From Cypionkella sp. (GTDB taxonomy: Bacteria; Pseudomonadota; Alphaproteobacteria; Rhodobacterales; Rhodobacteraceae), in assembly GCA_018063485.1 (NCBI GenBank), contig JAGPBG010000075.1, forward strand, positions 1 through 8,741: 8,741 nt of DNA. Direction: 5' to 3'. Under the pieces are notes generated by a model. That model made no database searches, was not told the origin of the DNA, and saw only the letters and a list, made by a program, of their open reading frames with translations. The translations under genes and the position numbers were made by a program. Positions 6,186 through 8,741 of this stretch are shown here, in pieces; position 1 is the stretch's first letter; every line of letters begins with the position of its first letter.

Positions 6186-6205
6186 TAGTTTAACGTTGAA
6201 CTATC
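6184..6205. promoter_or_regulatory. Near-perfect 22-bp dyad upstream of pdhA (candidate operator)
   Basis: Outer arms GATAGTT (6184-6190) and AACTATC (6199-6205) are perfect complements. The centre contains the palindrome AACGTT (6192-6197), so 20 of 22 positions are symmetric. It lies 12 nt before the pdhA ribosome binding site. The length and symmetry suit a dimeric DNA-binding regulator; an mRNA hairpin is the alternative. I cannot name the regulator. Confidence 0.5.
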
Positions 6206-6217
6206 GCGCCAACCACC

Positions 6218-6224
6218 GGGAGGA
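6218..6224 (+). promoter_or_regulatory. Ribosome binding site of pdhA
   Basis: GGGAGGA with 7-nt spacing to the GTG at 6232. This selects the GTG start over an in-frame TTG at 6196, which lies inside the dyad and lacks any Shine-Dalgarno sequence. Confidence 0.8.
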
Positions 6225-6231
6225 AGCCGCC

Positions 6232-7230
6232 GTGGCCACAAAGAAAGCCCAAGAAAAGACAGGGAAATCAAACCTGTCCAAGGATGAACTGCTTAAATAT
6301 TATCGCGAAATGCTGCTGATCCGCCGATTCGAGGAAAAGGCCGGCCAGCTTTACGGCATGGGTCTGATTGGCGGCTTTTGCCATCTTTACATCGGACAAG
6401 AGGCGGTTGTGGTCGGGCTTGAGGCCAGCGCAAAGGATGGCGACAAGCGCATCACCTCTTATCGCGATCACGGCCACATGCTGGCCTGCGGGATGAACCC
6501 CAATGGCGTGATGGCCGAATTGACCGGGCGGCGCGATGGCTACTCCAAGGGCAAGGGCGGCTCGATGCATATGTTCAGCCGCGAGAAGCATTTCTATGGC
6601 GGCCACGGTATCGTTGGCGCGCAGGTGCCGCTGGGCGCGGGTCTGGCTTTCGCCGACAAATACCACGGCAATGACAATGTGACCTTTACCTATTTCGGCG
6701 ATGGCGCGGCCAATCAGGGCCAAGTCTATGAAACCTATAACATGGCGGAGCTTTGGGCGCTGCCAGTGATTTTCGTTATTGAAAACAACCACTACGCCAT
6801 GGGAACCTCTCAGGCGCGGTCAACCAAGTCGGAAACCCTGTTCGGGCGCGGCCTGGCTTACGGTATCCCCGGCGAGCAGGTCGATGGCATGGATGTGCTG
6901 GCGGTGAAAGCGGCGGGCGAGAAGGCCGTGGCGCATTGCCGGGCGGGTAAAGGCCCGTATATTCTGGAAATGATGACCTATCGCTATCGCGGTCACTCGA
7001 TGTCGGACCCGGCGAAATACCGCACCCGCGACGAGGTGGAAAAGGTGAAAGCCGAAAAGGACGCGATTGAGCATGTGCGCGATCTGCTGATCAACGGCGG
7101 TCTGGCCTCGGATGAGGAGTTGAAGGCGATCGACAAGGATATCAAGGCGATCGTGAATGAGAGCGCCGAATTTGCCAAAAACAGCCCAGAGCCGGACCTG
7201 ACCGAGCTTTGGACCGATATTTACGCCTGA
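6232..7230 (+). CDS. pdhA: Pyruvate dehydrogenase E1 component, alpha subunit
   Basis: Alpha subunit of the E1 heterotetramer of the cytoplasmic pyruvate dehydrogenase complex. With the beta subunit it decarboxylates pyruvate on thiamine diphosphate and passes the acetyl group to a lipoyl arm. It has 332 residues from the GTG start, normal for bacterial alpha subunits. The thiamine diphosphate/magnesium motif begins GDGAANQG at 156-163 and ends with Asn185-Asn186 ([10 protein letters not shown]). Other family signatures are [38 protein letters not shown] and the E1-alpha loop [10 protein letters not shown] with His255. The N-terminus is short and basic with no targeting signal. It is first in the pdhA-pdhB-pdhC operon, with 11 nt to pdhB. 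Regulation may involve the dyad at 6184-6205. A branched-chain or acetoin E1 is the alternative reading, but the sequence and operon fit pyruvate dehydrogenase best. Confidence 0.96.
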   Translation: MATKKAQEKTGKSNLSKDELLKYYREMLLIRRFEEKAGQLYGMGLIGGFCHLYIGQEAVVVGLEASAKDGDKRITSYRDHGHMLACGMNPNGVMAELTGRRDGYSKGKGGSMHMFSREKHFYGGHGIVGAQVPLGAGLAFADKYHGNDNVTFTYFGDGAANQGQVYETYNMAELWALPVIFVIENNHYAMGTSQARSTKSETLFGRGLAYGIPGEQVDGMDVLAVKAAGEKAVAHCRAGKGPYILEMMTYRYRGHSMSDPAKYRTRDEVEKVKAEKDAIEHVRDLLINGGLASDEELKAIDKDIKAIVNESAEFAKNSPEPDLTELWTDIYA

Positions 7231-7241
7231 GGGGGAACGAA

Positions 7242-8600
7242 ATGGCTATTGAGATTTTGATGCCGGCGCTTTCGCCCACGATGGAAGAGGGCACTCTGGC
7301 GAAATGGTTGGTCAAAGAAGGTGATGTGGTCAAATCCGGCCAGATCATCGCCGAGATCGAGACTGACAAGGCAACGATGGAATTCGAGGCGGTGGATGAG
7401 GGCAAGATTGGCCGGATTCTGGTGGCTGAGGGCACGGCAGGGGTGAAGGTGAACACCGCGATTGCCGTGCTGGTCGAAGAGGGTGAATCTGCCGATGTGA
7501 CCTCTGCTGTGGTGGCGGCTCCGGTTGCCAAGGCCGAAGCTGTGGTCGCTGCGACACCAGTAACTGCTCCGGTGGCGGTTGTTTCCAAAGCCTCGGCCGA
7601 TTGGCCCGAAGGCACCAAGATGAAAACCATGACGGTACGCGAGGCGCTGCGTGAGGCGATGGCCGAAGAAATGCGTGCCAATCCCAACGTCATGCTATTG
7701 GGCGAAGAGGTGGGCGAGTATCAAGGTGCGTATAAGATCTCGCAAGGGCTGCTGGATGAGTTTGGCCCCAAGCGGATTGTAGACACGCCAATCACCGAAG
7801 CTGGTTTTACCGGCATTGCGATTGGAGCGGCCTGGGGTGGTTTGAACCCGATTGTCGAGTTCATGACCTTTAACTTCGCCATGCAAGCGATTGATCACAT
7901 TATAAACTCGGCAGCCAAGACCAATTACATGTCTGGCGGGCAGTTGGGATGCCCTATCGTGTTTCGGGGCACCAATGGGGCTGCGGCCCGTGTCGGCGCG
8001 CAGCACTCTCAGGATTATGCGGCTTGGTATGCCGCCATTCCCGGCCTGAAAGTGGTGATGCCCTATTCGGCATCGGATGCCAAGGGTCTGCTGAAGCAGG
8101 CGATCCGTGACCGCAATCCGGTGGTGTTTCTGGAGAACGAAATCCTTTACGGACAATCCTTCGAGGTTCCCGATCTGCCCGATTTCACCATTCCGTTTGG
8201 GAAGGCGAGGATCTGGCGTGAGGGCAAGGATGTAACCATCGTATCCTTTGGCATCGGCATGAAGTATGCGTTGGAAGCCGCTGATTTGCTTGCCAAAGAC
8301 GGCATTGCCGCCGAGGTGATTGATCTGCGCACCCTGCGCCCGATTGATTATGATACGGTGCTGGCCTCGGTGCAGAAGACCAACCGTTGTGTGACGGTTG
8401 AGGAAGGCTTCCCCGTCGGGTCCATTGGCAACCATATCTCGGCCACGATCATGGAGCGGGCCTTCGATTACCTTGATGCGCCGGTGATCAATTGCACGGG
8501 CAAGGATGTGCCGATGCCCTATGCGGCAAATCTTGAGAAACTTGCGCTGGTGACGACCGCCGAAGTGGTCGCCGCTGTCAAATCCGTTTGCTACCGCTGA
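7242..8600 (+). CDS. pdhB: Pyruvate dehydrogenase E1 component, beta subunit with N-terminal lipoyl domain
   Basis: Beta subunit of E1, completing the thiamine diphosphate active site with PdhA. It has 452 residues, against about 325-330 for a plain E1 beta. The extra length is an N-terminal lipoyl domain (about 1-78) with the lipoylation motif ETDKATMEF (Lys43), joined by an Ala/Val/Pro-rich linker (about 80-125) to the E1-beta core (from about 127). The core carries [14 protein letters not shown], the thiamine-activating Glu186 in [38 protein letters not shown], and His255 in [11 protein letters not shown], then [11 protein letters not shown] and DVPMPYA. This architecture is known from alphaproteobacteria such as Sinorhizobium meliloti and Zymomonas mobilis. 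The start is the ATG at 7242 after a GGGGGA site with 5-nt spacing, 11 nt after pdhA. A TTG at 7209 would overlap pdhA and adds nothing family-like. The first 44 residues are identical to the start of PdhC. Confidence 0.96.
   Translation: MAIEILMPALSPTMEEGTLAKWLVKEGDVVKSGQIIAEIETDKATMEFEAVDEGKIGRILVAEGTAGVKVNTAIAVLVEEGESADVTSAVVAAPVAKAEAVVAATPVTAPVAVVSKASADWPEGTKMKTMTVREALREAMAEEMRANPNVMLLGEEVGEYQGAYKISQGLLDEFGPKRIVDTPITEAGFTGIAIGAAWGGLNPIVEFMTFNFAMQAIDHIINSAAKTNYMSGGQLGCPIVFRGTNGAAARVGAQHSQDYAAWYAAIPGLKVVMPYSASDAKGLLKQAIRDRNPVVFLENEILYGQSFEVPDLPDFTIPFGKARIWREGKDVTIVSFGIGMKYALEAADLLAKDGIAAEVIDLRTLRPIDYDTVLASVQKTNRCVTVEEGFPVGSIGNHISATIMERAFDYLDAPVINCTGKDVPMPYAANLEKLALVTTAEVVAAVKSVCYR
7317..7360 (+). 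repeat. 44-bp exact direct repeat, copy 1 (pdhB lipoyl domain)
   Basis: This stretch of pdhB codons 26-40 is identical base for base to 8686-8729 in pdhC. It lies within a longer homologous stretch (7242-7372 against 8611-8741) with 12 differences in 131 positions, all synonymous. It encodes the strand-turn region just before the lipoylated lysine. Confidence 0.9.
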
Positions 8601-8605
8601 GGAGG
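8600..8605 (+). promoter_or_regulatory. Ribosome binding site of pdhC
   Basis: AGGAGG with 5-nt spacing to the ATG at 8611. Its first base is the last base of the pdhB stop codon, so it is read within the operon. Confidence 0.8.
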
Positions 8606-8610
8606 GCGAG

Positions 8611-8741
8611 ATGGCTATTGAAATTCTGATGCCCGCGCTTTCTCCGACGATGGAGGAAGGCACGCTGGCGAAATGGCTGGTCAAGGAAGGTGATGTGGTC
8701 AAATCCGGCCAGATCATCGCCGAGATCGAAACCGACAAGGC
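8611..8741 (+). CDS. pdhC: Pyruvate dehydrogenase E2, dihydrolipoamide acetyltransferase, 3'-truncated by window edge
   Basis: Only the first 43 codons and two bases are in the window, ending at the lysine and next residue of the lipoylation motif ETDK(A). They encode the beginning of a lipoyl domain ([20 protein letters not shown] at the N-terminus). Since the gene follows pdhA and pdhB with a 10-nt gap and a strong ribosome binding site, and the operon still needs its E2 core, this is almost certainly the acetyltransferase that moves the acetyl group to coenzyme A. The peripheral-subunit-binding and catalytic domains would lie beyond the window. The visible protein is identical to the start of PdhB, so a second lipoyl-E1 gene or a stand-alone lipoyl protein cannot be strictly excluded from this fragment. 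Confidence 0.85.
   Translation, partial: MAIEILMPALSPTMEEGTLAKWLVKEGDVVKSGQIIAEIETDK
8686..8729 (+). repeat. 44-bp exact direct repeat, copy 2 (pdhC lipoyl domain)
   Basis: Identical to 7317-7360, at an offset of 1369 bp and in the same orientation and reading frame. The flanking homology continues to the window end, so the full extent of the repeated segment is not visible. Confidence 0.9.

Noticed and set aside
6196..6231. TTG at 6196 as an upstream start for pdhA
   Set aside because: It falls inside the 22-bp dyad, has no Shine-Dalgarno sequence, and adds 12 residues not typical of E1 alpha; the GTG at 6232 has GGGAGGA at the right spacing.
7695..8738. Long minus-strand open frame (347 codons) opposite pdhB and the start of pdhC
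   Set aside because: It lies fully antisense to well-identified genes, has no recognisable domain or ribosome binding site, and is explained by the codon bias of GC-rich DNA. Its start resembles the antisense of the pdhB lipoyl region only because the lipoyl sequence is duplicated.

Overview
This window reads as chromosomal housekeeping DNA from an alphaproteobacterium, most likely a member of the Rhodobacterales (Roseobacter/Rhodobacter group). The evidence is a GC-rich sequence with tightly packed genes, protein sequences of alphaproteobacterial character, and a pyruvate dehydrogenase E1 split into alpha and beta subunits with a lipoyl domain fused to the beta subunit. The genus cannot be fixed from the sequence alone.

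Layout. Positions 1-818 hold the 3' two thirds of tyrS (tyrosyl-tRNA synthetase, + strand). It converges on a two-gene minus-strand operon of cyclophilin peptidyl-prolyl isomerases: a cytoplasmic form (1444-1953) transcribed first, then an exported form (900-1454), with an 11-nt overlap. Two near-identical GC-rich palindromes fill the gap between the converging units. Diverging from the cyclophilins is a + strand run: pgk (phosphoglycerate kinase), a short-chain dehydrogenase that starts inside the pgk stop codon, a DhnA-type class I fructose-bisphosphate aldolase, and a secreted protein of unknown function that starts inside the aldolase stop codon. Next comes a small FtsB/DivIC-like division protein. 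The window ends with the pyruvate dehydrogenase operon: pdhA, pdhB and the first 43 codons of pdhC.

How they work together. pgk and the aldolase are reversible steps of lower and upper glycolysis/gluconeogenesis. The pdh operon carries pyruvate into acetyl-CoA. The window is therefore a central-carbon neighbourhood with a division gene and two less explained passengers (the dehydrogenase and the secreted protein) inside it.

I found no mobile element, CRISPR array, RNA gene or defence system, and no convincing new multi-gene system. The points most worth a second look are: (i) a near-perfect 22-bp dyad just upstream of pdhA that overlaps a possible promoter; (ii) the start of pdhC, identical in protein to the start of pdhB with only synonymous changes and a 44-bp exact repeat; (iii) the twin palindromes after tyrS; (iv) the unknown secreted protein translationally coupled to the aldolase; and (v) a run of eight C at codons 2-5 of the dehydrogenase. 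No gene-free stretch exceeds about 170 bases.
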